10,044 nt of DNA. It comes from Bacteroidota bacterium. Lineage in GTDB: Bacteria > Bacteroidota > Bacteroidia > NS11-12g > UBA9320. A program made the translations under genes and the position numbers. Numbering within the stretch: position 1 is the first letter of the stretch; each line of letters begins with the position of its first letter. The stretch covers positions 1-10,044 of the forward strand of contig DNBZ01000141.1 of NCBI GenBank assembly GCA_003484585.1, in the 5' to 3' direction. Positions 1 through 6,643 of this stretch are shown here, one piece after another. The notes under the pieces are model-generated. The model was not told where the DNA came from, ran no database searches, and saw only the letters and a list, made by a program, of their open reading frames with translations.

Positions 1-111
1 TAGTATATAACTAATACTCTGTGGATTCGGTGGTAATTAAATTTTAGTATTCTAATGGTAACATGTTGTTAACACATATAGGTTATATATAATCTTCTTT
101 TTCAACGACTT

Positions 112-158
112 AACATTTATAAGATAAACGTTAACTTATAAAAACACATATAAATGTT
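112..158. repeat. AT-rich inverted repeat with two competing stems
   Basis: AACATTTATA at 112-121 is exactly complementary, inverted, to TATAAATGTT at 149-158, giving a 10-bp stem with a 27-nt loop. Within it, TTTATAAG (116-123) also pairs with CTTATAAA (135-142), an 8-bp stem with an 11-nt loop, so the two stems are mutually exclusive. The stems hold few G or C bases and no T-run follows on either strand, so this is a poor fit to an intrinsic terminator. Such AT-rich dyads can occur by chance in DNA of this composition. Confidence 0.45.
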
Positions 159-169
159 TATAATGACAC

Positions 170-232
170 TGTGTATATAACTGCCTATTTGTGTTAAGAG
201 CGAGTGCGTTAAATGTTGTGATTGGTGTATAA
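170..232 (-). other. Cluster of imperfect DnaA-box-like 9-mers
   Basis: Compared with the DnaA-box consensus TTATNCACA (reverse TGTGNATAA), three 9-mers have one mismatch: TGTGTATAT (170-178), the overlapping TGTATATAA (172-180), and GGTGTATAA (224-232). A weaker TGTGGATTC (two mismatches) lies at 20-28. No perfect box is present. In DNA this rich in A and T, single-mismatch matches are expected fairly often, so this is only a pointer to a possible replication-related region. Confidence 0.15.
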
Positions 233-280
233 TATAAAATAAGTAGTATTAATATGTTTTATGGTCAGCTATTAACTACC

Positions 281-300
281 TATGTTAAAAAGTATGTTAA
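281..300. repeat. Short direct repeat TATGTTAA x2
   Basis: TATGTTAA occurs at 281-288 and again at 293-300, spaced 12 bp start to start, just after the 3' end of the lipoprotein gene. The spacing is close to one helical turn, which would suit a tandem protein-binding site, but no known operator was recognised and the words are low-complexity. Confidence 0.3.
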
Positions 301-305
301 TAACC

Positions 306-1832
306 TTATTGTACGTTGATTATTAGTTCTTTATCCCAATTTTGACGTATTTCTATGTCGTTAGATAGTTGTATTAATTCTGGTGATCTTTTTGAAAGAA
401 AGTCACCAGTATCCCATATATTATTATGATTAGTATCTGTTATAATTTCAATTTTATATGTTCCAGGAATTATATTTTTAAAATTTAGTGTTGTATCTGA
501 GGTAATATAATGTTGACTAATAGTCTTTGTGACTTGCTTCAAACTTATTATATAATACTGTGTATTTAATAGATTTAAAGTTAGTGCTAGGGATGAAATA
601 GACTCTAAATTTGGCTGTATTAGAATAGTATCGACCTTATTAGTTTTATTTAGTAAATCTAAAATAGCCCCATCAGTTAATATGAGTTTTAGTTGCTTAT
701 TATTGATTTTTGTGTTTGTATGTAGTATAGATGTAGTTCCATTAATAGTGTATTTATCTATCTTAACTATTTGACTATCTGCATATAAAAATATTTTAGA
801 AGTATCTATTGATTGTATTGGTGTGTTTGATATTATATAAAGTAGTGTTTGTGAAGTAGAGGCAGAAAGCTTTGGTGTGTATTTTAAATTATTGATATCT
901 AGTATATACTTAAACTCGAATGTGTCGGATAATAAATAAATACGTATACCTGTAGTATCAGAAGTAGGCTTGAAGTATGTGGTTATAGTATCTTTAGATA
1001 AGGATAGGTTATAGGATGTAGCACTATCTTTAAGTAGCAGTACTAGACTATCCTTTAATATTGGTTTATTGGATACGAGCTGTAATATACCTGGAATTTT
1101 TTTAGTGGTTAGTATAAGTTTATAAGGGTCATTATTTTGATTAGGAAACACAAGTAATGTGTCTATTGAGTTACTATCACTATGGATTACTTTAGAAAGG
1201 CTAATCGTCTCGTCTTTATCTAGTTTAAGGTTTTTATTATCATCATTTAAACTTAGTATATTAAATATAGATGCAGGAAGGTTTCGAAAAGTGTAAGTGC
1301 CATCTTCAGTCGTCTTAGTAATGTAGTCTGGCTTATCAGTTAGTACAAGACTATCGTTAATGGTTTTATATAAATGGACATTACACCCGTCACAAGGCTG
1401 ATTAGATATAATATCTTTTACTAAACCCTGAATATTAAGTGAGTCAAGATAGGAGCCGGTAGAAAATATATAGTTATAATTTATTAATGGGTTAGACTCA
1501 TTAATGTCTATAACAGACCTATTGAATTGAATAGTGTAAGTAGTGTTTGGTAGTAAAGAATCGTTTAGTGTAATTATGAGTTTCTTGCCTTTAGACTCTA
1601 TCGTAGGATTTATTTTTTGGCTAGGAGATATTATTAGTAGTTCGTTTGTTTTAGTGGTAGAAATGTACTCGTCAAAAGTGAACGATATAATTTTTGATTT
1701 AACATTTAGACTAGCACTATCTGGAAAAACTGATTGTACTTGTGGAGGTGTAATATCTTTATCTCCCCCGTCTAGTTGTTGAACGGAAGCACAAGAAAAT
1801 AATAGAAGAATAATAGGTAATATATATTTCAT
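306..1832 (-). CDS. Ig-like (SbsA/Big_5-type) domain lipoprotein
   Basis: This is a predicted envelope lipoprotein of 508 residues with no known enzymatic role. A short hydrophobic signal ends in the lipobox LFSC, giving lipidation at Cys14. Residues about 29-125 match the SbsA-type Ig-like domain common in Bacteroidota: the TPP start, a VxSVxPDSAS segment, an FDEYI strand and a final FSTG. Residues about 133-215 resemble a carboxypeptidase-regulatory/CnaB-like sandwich with EDGTYTFRNLP and an acidic DDNKNLKLDKDE loop. The C-terminus carries a second acidic loop, TDTNHNNIWDTGDF, near residues 465-478, followed by the NWDKEL ending typical of this family. The acidic loops could bind calcium, which is inference. 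The ATG directly follows the mnmG stop codon, so it is almost certainly cotranscribed with mnmG. Surface exposure cannot be decided from the residues after the lipid cysteine. Confidence 0.85.
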   Translation of the reverse strand: MKYILPIILLLFSCASVQQLDGGDKDITPPQVQSVFPDSASLNVKSKIISFTFDEYISTTKTNELLIISPSQKINPTIESKGKKLIITLNDSLLPNTTYTIQFNRSVIDINESNPLINYNYIFSTGSYLDSLNIQGLVKDIISNQPCDGCNVHLYKTINDSLVLTDKPDYITKTTEDGTYTFRNLPASIFNILSLNDDNKNLKLDKDETISLSKVIHSDSNSIDTLLVFPNQNNDPYKLILTTKKIPGILQLVSNKPILKDSLVLLLKDSATSYNLSLSKDTITTYFKPTSDTTGIRIYLLSDTFEFKYILDINNLKYTPKLSASTSQTLLYIISNTPIQSIDTSKIFLYADSQIVKIDKYTINGTTSILHTNTKINNKQLKLILTDGAILDLLNKTNKVDTILIQPNLESISSLALTLNLLNTQYYIISLKQVTKTISQHYITSDTTLNFKNIIPGTYKIEIITDTNHNNIWDTGDFLSKRSPELIQLSNDIEIRQNWDKELIINVQ

Positions 1833-3683
1833 TTAACGTCCGAAATGTACTAATAAAACAGAAATATCTGCGGGACTTACTCCACTTATTCGCGATGCTT
1901 GTCCAATATTTTCTGGTTTTATAGTAGATAACTTATCTCGTGCCTCTAATGAAAGTGATTTTATTGCTTGGTAATCAAATGAATTGTCAATTTTATAATT
2001 CTCAAGTTTAATTAACTTTTGTACGTTCTCTTCTTCATTTTTAATATATGATTTATATTTAATCTGAATTTCTACCTGTTCTATTTCTTCATCACTATAG
2101 TCTGACAGGAGTTTTTTTATAGCACCTATTTCTAGTAGTTGTTTATATCCTATTTGAGGTCGAGCAAGGACCTTTTCAATAACATAGTTTTGTGGTATTT
2201 CGGCGGTCCCATATTTAGTTAGCATTGGGTTGGCATCTATAGGAGTCACAGTTGTTTTCCGGACTATTTTTTCTATTGACTCTATGTTATTTCGTTTAAG
2301 CGACATCACATTAAATTCTGCTTCTGTGATAGTCCCTAGCTTGAGTGCGAGAGGCATGAGTCTAATATCCGCATTATCTTGTCTTAGCAATATTCTGTAC
2401 TCTGCCCTACTAGTAAACATTCGATAGGGCTCTTTAGTGCCTTTATTTACTAGATCATCTATAAGAACGCCAATATATGCTTCGCTTCGTCTTAAAATAA
2501 ACGGTTCTTGGTTGTTTATAGTTAAATGAGCGTTAATTCCAGCCATAAGACCCTGACAACCAGCTTCTTCATACCCAGTTGTGCCGTTTATCTGACCGGC
2601 AAAGAATAAATTATTAATTCCTTTTGTTTCTAGATTTAGTTTTAACTGTGTAGGAAAGAAAAAGTCATATTCTATAGCATATCCAGGTCTAAAAATCTTA
2701 GCTTGCTCAAATCCTTTTATCTTTCTGAGTGCATTAAATTGAACTTCTTGAGGCAAAGATGTACTAAATCCATTGATGTATGTTTCGTAGGTATTCCACC
2801 CTTCTGGTTCTACGAAGATTTGATGTCGTGTTCGTTCGGCAAACCTATTTACCTTATCCTCTACCGAAGGACAGTATCTTGGCCCAACACCCTGTATAGC
2901 ACCATTAAAAAGTGGTGAATCTTCAAAGGAAGCTCGTAAAATATCATGAACCTCTTCATTGGTATATGTGATGTGGCAACTATGTTGTTTGGTAATTTTG
3001 ATCGGTTTACGAAACGAGAAACATTTTGGATTTATATCGCCAGGTTGTTCTTCTAAAATTTCGTAGTTTATAGTTCGACCATCTACCCTCGGTGGCGTTC
3101 CGGTTTTCATTCTACCAGCCTCAAAACCCAAAGCTGTTAATTGTTCTGTGATACCATAGGAAGCTTTATCACCCATACGACCACCAGTCATCTTTTTTCT
3201 GCCAATATGAATTACACCATTCATAAAGGTTCCGCTCGTTAGTATTACGGACTTAGCAGAATAGGTGTTACCAGAAGAAGTAAGGACTCCGGTTGCTGAA
3301 TTGTTTTCGACATTAATTTCGGTGACTGAGTCTTGTATAAAGTCAACGTTAAAGTTTTTTTCTAACAGTTCTCGCCACTTAAGAGAAAACAGTGTTCTGT
3401 CGTTTTGAGATCGCGGACTCCACATTGCCGGCCCTTTAGAGGTGTTTAGCATTCTAAACTGCATCATGCTGTAGTCTGATACTATTCCAGACAACCCACC
3501 TAAAGCATCGATTTCTCTAATTATTTGCCCCTTAGCTACACCTCCCATTGCCGGGTTGCAAGACATCTTGGCAATGGTTTCCATGTTCATGGTTACCAGC
3601 AGGACTTTGGAGCCCATTTTGGCTGCTACATGTGCGGCTTCACAACCAGCATGACCAGCACCTACTACTATTACATCGTACAT
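1833..3683 (-). CDS. mnmG: tRNA uridine-34 5-carboxymethylaminomethyl modification enzyme MnmG (GidA)
   Basis: MnmG is the FAD- and NADH-dependent partner of the GTPase MnmE. Together they install the (carboxymethyl)aminomethyl group on C5 of the wobble uridine of certain tRNAs in the cytoplasm, which supports decoding accuracy. The 616-residue length is normal. The protein opens with the Rossmann FAD motif VGAGHAGCEAA (residues 7-17), which fixes the start. Conserved MnmG segments follow: SCNPAMGG with Cys42, GTFMNG (151-156), RMKTGTPPRVDGR (191-203), GPRYCPSVEDK with Cys271, and SRAEYR. Cys42 and Cys271 correspond to the two conserved cysteines of the E. coli enzyme. The C-terminal ISGVSPADI helical region is the MnmE-contact end. 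The gene lies 13 bp after ybeY and abuts the next lipoprotein gene. A parS-like palindrome sits 10-25 bp upstream of its ATG. No mnmE is in the window. Confidence 0.98.
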   Translation of the reverse strand: MYDVIVVGAGHAGCEAAHVAAKMGSKVLLVTMNMETIAKMSCNPAMGGVAKGQIIREIDALGGLSGIVSDYSMMQFRMLNTSKGPAMWSPRSQNDRTLFSLKWRELLEKNFNVDFIQDSVTEINVENNSATGVLTSSGNTYSAKSVILTSGTFMNGVIHIGRKKMTGGRMGDKASYGITEQLTALGFEAGRMKTGTPPRVDGRTINYEILEEQPGDINPKCFSFRKPIKITKQHSCHITYTNEEVHDILRASFEDSPLFNGAIQGVGPRYCPSVEDKVNRFAERTRHQIFVEPEGWNTYETYINGFSTSLPQEVQFNALRKIKGFEQAKIFRPGYAIEYDFFFPTQLKLNLETKGINNLFFAGQINGTTGYEEAGCQGLMAGINAHLTINNQEPFILRRSEAYIGVLIDDLVNKGTKEPYRMFTSRAEYRILLRQDNADIRLMPLALKLGTITEAEFNVMSLKRNNIESIEKIVRKTTVTPIDANPMLTKYGTAEIPQNYVIEKVLARPQIGYKQLLEIGAIKKLLSDYSDEEIEQVEIQIKYKSYIKNEEENVQKLIKLENYKIDNSFDYQAIKSLSLEARDKLSTIKPENIGQASRISGVSPADISVLLVHFGR

Positions 3684-3692
3684 ATATTTCTT

Positions 3693-3708
3693 TGTTTCAC
3701 GTGGAACA
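3693..3708. other. parS: parS-like ParB-binding site 1
   Basis: The 16-mer TGTTTCACGTGGAACA matches the bacterial chromosomal parS consensus TGTTTCACGTGAAACA at 15 of 16 positions, and its symmetrical variant TGTTCCACGTGGAACA also at 15 of 16. Seven of its eight base pairs are palindromic. It overlaps the last codons and the stop of ybeY (minus strand TGT TCC ACG TGA) and ends 10 bp before the mnmG start. parS sites nucleate ParB loading for chromosome segregation and typically cluster near the replication origin. The match is direct; function in this organism is inferred. Confidence 0.85.
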
Positions 3709-4119
3709 ATACAAATTTAAAAAGCGATCTTCCTCAGTTGTCATTTTTAGCTTTTCGTCTGCAGACGCATCTGTATATCCCGCAATGTGTAGTAAAGCGT
3801 GAATGCATATTCTATGCAATTCTTGATTCAACGTTTGATTTAGAACCTTAGAGTTGTCTTGTATTCTATCCCAACTAATCACAACTTCATTCTCTTCTAT
3901 GTCTTCGTCACTCTCGTAATCGAAGGTTATGACGTCTGTGTAGTAGTCGTGATTAAGGCTTTCTCTGTTCACTTCTAGAACTTCGTCATCTGACATAAAG
4001 TAGAAGATAGTCGGTTTTGCTATATTCAGGTCATTGTGCACTTGTGACAATGAGTCTAGGTTTAACATGGACCCCACTTCACTATAGGGCGACTCTAGTA
4101 ATATTTTATTTAATGACAT
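3697..4119 (-). CDS. ybeY: Endoribonuclease YbeY, 16S rRNA maturation factor
   Basis: YbeY is a small metal-dependent endoribonuclease involved in processing the 3' end of 16S rRNA and in ribosome quality control in the cytoplasm. At 140 residues this is a typical compact Bacteroidota version. The metal site is at HALLHIAGYTD: His107, His111 and Asp117, so the third ligand of the usual HxxxHxxxxxH is Asp, a substitution I recall as usual in Bacteroidota orthologues. The LNHDYYTDVITFDY segment (residues 55-68) corresponds to the conserved TDVLSF region, and VVISWDRI (79-86) to the IxIS strand. The ATG overlaps the end of the upstream CHU_C gene by 14 bp, implying translational coupling. The stop codon lies inside parS-like site 1. 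Confidence 0.95.
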   Translation of the reverse strand: MSLNKILLESPYSEVGSMLNLDSLSQVHNDLNIAKPTIFYFMSDDEVLEVNRESLNHDYYTDVITFDYESDEDIEENEVVISWDRIQDNSKVLNQTLNQELHRICIHALLHIAGYTDASADEKLKMTTEEDRFLNLYCST

Positions 4120-5803
4120 GGATTACTCCTTTTTCTGTTTTCTTTTCTCCGAGCAGACCAAATAGATTTATGGTGTATACATAGGTGCCCGCAGGAACTT
4201 GTTCGTTCTGGTAGTAGAAATAGTATGGCTCGTTGGTTGGAAGATCTGCGATCTTCTCTCCCCACCTGGTGTATATGCTGTATCTAGATTTTGTATGGTC
4301 AATGCCGGTTCCTTGTACTAGAAATTTATTGTTTTCTGTGGTTGGATTAATAGCCGTAGGCACGTAAACCTGTAGTGAATTATATAGGCAAATAACATTG
4401 CTCCGACTTAAAGCAACAGTTGAGAATTGATTTATAACCTCCTTAGCAGTAATTCTATAGCACCCAACAGAGTCTTCGAAGCTTGTGGTGTTGAATGGAA
4501 AGGAAGAACGGCTCATCTCGTTCCACGTGGAACTGCTTGTTAGTTTTTCTAAAGAGTAGTAGGAGACGCCAACATCCCAGCCTATATAACTTGTGTGGGT
4601 TATTGTGGGTTTTAGAGAGAGTAGAATGCTTTGTGATATATTGGATTCTAGCAAGTTGTCACCGCACTTGTCTTTTGCTACTATCTTATACGTGTAGCTT
4701 GATACATTTGGCGAGACTGATAGATCTAACTCTGAATACCCTGTTGTTGGATAGATGGATTTAGTATTTGTAAATGTTTGAAAATTAACACCATCCTCAC
4801 TTTTTAAAACCTCGAATTCAAAAACGTCGTTACAGTCGTTACAAAGCCAATCGATCGAGATTGTATTGTTGTTGTTTACCGTCACCAGCTCTATATATAA
4901 AGTGCTCGGAACATCAAAGGCTCTTGTGTTTATGATTGACTTGTTGGTTGACGAAGAAATAGTTTTCAGGTCTTTGGTGCTGAAAGATCTAATGTAGAAC
5001 ACAAGCAGATCGCCTAGCGAGACTCCTGAATGTACATACGTTGTTGTTGAACTGTTTAAGTCTGCTAGTTTACTGAAGGAACTTCCGTTTATGGACAGAA
5101 AAACTTCTTGTTTTTCTATACTTGACCAGCCCTTGTAAAGAGACCATGTAAGAGTTGCTGTTCTAGAACAGGTGTCAAAACTGCTATTAAGAAAGCTCAC
5201 GGTATGTGGTTCAGATATGAGCGACGACAAGTTGCAACTGTCTAATGTAGCGACGACTATGGGAAAGACTGACGCAGGATTAGGGGAAACATTGTAATTA
5301 GTGAGAGTTGTTTTGCCAATGGAAGCCCCGTCTCCTGTTATGAAATTATAAATTTCGTACTCTTTAGTGTCTGGCGAAGGGTTCTGAGTCCAGCCAGCTA
5401 TAATATCTTGACTATTTAGGTCGTAGCTTACAGAGTCGAGTTGAATATTTTCGGGATATGTAACATCTATGGATATAGTGTCAGAGTTTAGAAGAGTAGC
5501 TCCGTCACATGCTGTGTGAACTTGTAAATAGTATCTCCATCTAGTGTCGAGAACTACTAATTGATGAGGGTATTCCGTTACAGCCAGTACTGGAATTATA
5601 TCTATCAGGTTAAACGGCCCGCCATTTTCGCTGCCGTATAATTCATATTTGTTAAAAGAACCACAAACATCTGTAACCGCGTTCCATTTTACAGTAACTA
5701 TGGCGTCACTGTTGTTAATACAGGCACGCAACATTTGTGGAGGCTGAGTTACTGCATAACTCTTCAGTCCAAAAAAGATCAATATGAAAAAGATATATTT
5801 CAA
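4106..5803 (-). CDS. Secreted protein with type IX secretion (CHU_C, type B) sorting domain
   Basis: This 565-residue protein is predicted to be exported and placed on the cell surface or released by the type IX secretion system. A Sec signal peptide (MKYIFFILIFFGLKSYA, cleavage near residue 17) is followed by several poorly conserved repeats of about 90-100 residues that resemble fibronectin type III/Ig sandwiches, with recurring VKWNAV, AGWTQNP, LTWSLYKG and IDWLCN strands. The last 87 residues (from about 479) match the gliding-motility-associated C-terminal domain: VPTAINP start, YSIYTRWGEKI (residues 508-518), PAGTYVYTI, and a final GVIHVIK strand. No catalytic domain was recognised, so an adhesin or structural role is the best guess. 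It is first in the minus-strand cluster that continues into ybeY and mnmG. A second parS-like palindrome lies within its coding sequence. Confidence 0.88.
   Translation of the reverse strand: MKYIFFILIFFGLKSYAVTQPPQMLRACINNSDAIVTVKWNAVTDVCGSFNKYELYGSENGGPFNLIDIIPVLAVTEYPHQLVVLDTRWRYYLQVHTACDGATLLNSDTISIDVTYPENIQLDSVSYDLNSQDIIAGWTQNPSPDTKEYEIYNFITGDGASIGKTTLTNYNVSPNPASVFPIVVATLDSCNLSSLISEPHTVSFLNSSFDTCSRTATLTWSLYKGWSSIEKQEVFLSINGSSFSKLADLNSSTTTYVHSGVSLGDLLVFYIRSFSTKDLKTISSSTNKSIINTRAFDVPSTLYIELVTVNNNNTISIDWLCNDCNDVFEFEVLKSEDGVNFQTFTNTKSIYPTTGYSELDLSVSPNVSSYTYKIVAKDKCGDNLLESNISQSILLSLKPTITHTSYIGWDVGVSYYSLEKLTSSSTWNEMSRSSFPFNTTSFEDSVGCYRITAKEVINQFSTVALSRSNVICLYNSLQVYVPTAINPTTENNKFLVQGTGIDHTKSRYSIYTRWGEKIADLPTNEPYYFYYQNEQVPAGTYVYTINLFGLLGEKKTEKGVIHVIK
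4519..4534. other. parS: parS-like ParB-binding site 2, inside a coding region
   Basis: The 14-bp perfect palindrome GTTCCACGTGGAAC (4520-4533) is the core of the symmetrical parS variant TGTTCCACGTGGAACA. Only the outermost pair differs (C at 4519, T at 4534), so 14 of 16 positions match. It lies within the CHU_C gene, where it encodes Ser-Thr-Trp-Asn. It is 826 bp from parS-like site 1. By eye these two are the only CACGTG hexamers in the window, and both are embedded in full parS-like contexts, which argues against chance. Confidence 0.75.
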
Positions 5804-5865
5804 CTTGGCATCGATTATCTAGTATAACGCTATTATTTTGCAAAAATTACGATAAAGGATTAGGT
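5804..5865. promoter_or_regulatory. Divergent promoter region with TTTTGCAAAA palindrome
   Basis: This 62-bp spacer separates the starts of two divergent clusters and must hold promoters for at least one of them if they are not driven from further away. At its centre lies TTTTGCAAAA (5836-5845), a perfect 10-bp palindrome. Read on the plus strand it gives TATTATTTTG, and on the minus strand TAATTTTTGC. Both approximate the Bacteroidota -7 element TAnnTTTG with the spacing off by about one base. A well-placed -33 TTTG was not found for either direction, so exact promoters are uncertain. Confidence 0.35.
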
Positions 5866-6633
5866 ATGAAAGGAAGTAGGACAGAAAGTGAAAAAAACTC
5901 TGAAATGGAGCCAGAGTTACACAGGTTAAATAAGTACATAGCCAACGCTGGAATATGTAGTAGAAGAAAGGCTGATGAGCTGATAGCCGAAGGAAGGGTG
6001 AAGGTTAATAACCGAGTGATAAGAGATTTGGGTGTGAAAGTTACTTTGGAGGATAAAGTTCAGGTAGACAACAATTTAATATCTAGCGGAACGCGTTTTT
6101 ATGTTCTTGTGAATAAGCCAAGAAACGTAATTTGTACAACAAGCGATGAGAATGATCGTAAAACTGTAATCGATTTATTGCCAGAGAGATTAAAGCATTT
6201 GTATCCCGTAGGACGATTAGATAGAAATACGACTGGAGTTTTACTTCTCACAAATGACGGTACGCTGACTCAAAACCTGCTGCACCCAACTAAAAAAGTG
6301 AAAAAAGTCTATAAAGCGAAAGTAGCTAGACAGCTTACACAAGAGGAGATGAATGACATGGTAAAGGGTGTGGAGCTAGAAGACGGATTGTGTAAATTTG
6401 ACAAAATTGTGGAATTGAACGAAGATGAGTCGTTCCGATATGGAATTGAGATACATTCTGGCAAAAACAGAGTGATACGTAGAATGTTTGAATCTATTGG
6501 TAGTGAGGTGCTTAAGCTAGATAGAGTGCTATTTCATACCTTCGAAAAAAGAGGTATTCAGAAAGGTGGATTTAGAGAATTGACAGGAAATGAGCTGAAA
6601 GGCTTGGAAGTGTTTTTGAGAACAAAGAAGTAA
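5866..6633 (+). CDS. rluB: RsuA/RluB-family rRNA pseudouridine synthase
   Basis: The enzyme isomerises a specific uridine in ribosomal RNA to pseudouridine. Residues about 19-66 form an S4 RNA-binding domain (HRLNKYIANAGICSRRKADELI). The catalytic domain follows: LVNKP (81-85), then GRLDRNTTGVLLLTNDG with catalytic Asp119, LHPTKKVKKVYKA, and the GKNRVIRRMFESIG segment (199-212) characteristic of the RsuA/RluB/RluE/RluF group. Length (255) is normal. The annotated ATG adds a basic, low-complexity leader of about 18 residues; a second ATG at residue 14 (5905) would also leave the S4 domain intact. RluB is the likeliest match, targeting 23S rRNA, but another RsuA-group member cannot be excluded from the sequence. 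It is the first gene of the plus-strand cluster, 10 bp before the lipoprotein gene. Confidence 0.93.
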   Translation: MKGSRTESEKNSEMEPELHRLNKYIANAGICSRRKADELIAEGRVKVNNRVIRDLGVKVTLEDKVQVDNNLISSGTRFYVLVNKPRNVICTTSDENDRKTVIDLLPERLKHLYPVGRLDRNTTGVLLLTNDGTLTQNLLHPTKKVKKVYKAKVARQLTQEEMNDMVKGVELEDGLCKFDKIVELNEDESFRYGIEIHSGKNRVIRRMFESIGSEVLKLDRVLFHTFEKRGIQKGGFRELTGNELKGLEVFLRTKK

Positions 6634-6643
6634 ATTTGAAGAT

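Larger units (their letters stand above)
1..305. other. AT-rich intergenic gap, no gene recognised
   Basis: This 305-bp stretch lies beyond the 3' end of the Ig-like lipoprotein gene and reaches the window edge. It has no reading frame of useful length and no tRNA-like fold that I could see. It is very AT-rich and carries an inverted repeat (112-158), a tandem-like TATGTTAA pair (281-300), two GTTAAC palindromes (68-73 and 130-135), and three 9-mers one mismatch from a DnaA box (170-232). No classical terminator (GC-rich stem plus T-run) for the minus-strand operon was found. The gap could be an ordinary spacer, a regulatory region for a gene beyond the left edge, or part of a replication origin. 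The last is only a speculation prompted by the nearby parS sites. Confidence 0.6.

Noticed and set aside
1..305. Intrinsic terminator for the minus-strand operon
   Set aside because: The available stems are almost purely A/T and lack a following T-run in the transcript direction.
1543..1782. Plus-strand open frame with a hydrophobic stretch opposite the Ig-like lipoprotein start
   Set aside because: The hydrophobic look is the complement of beta-strand codons in the lipoprotein; no independent support.
3525..3851. Plus-strand open frames antisense to the mnmG start and ybeY end (3525-3851 and 3548-3802)
   Set aside because: They lie entirely opposite two confidently identified genes, have no recognisable domain and an unnatural composition; they are shadows of the real coding strand.
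4325..4375. CACGTAAAC near 4361 as a third parS site
   Set aside because: The central CACGTG is broken (CACGTA) and the left arm does not match the consensus.
4495..4764. Plus-strand open frame within the CHU_C gene
   Set aside because: It is antisense to a well-supported coding region with no family resemblance or start context of its own.
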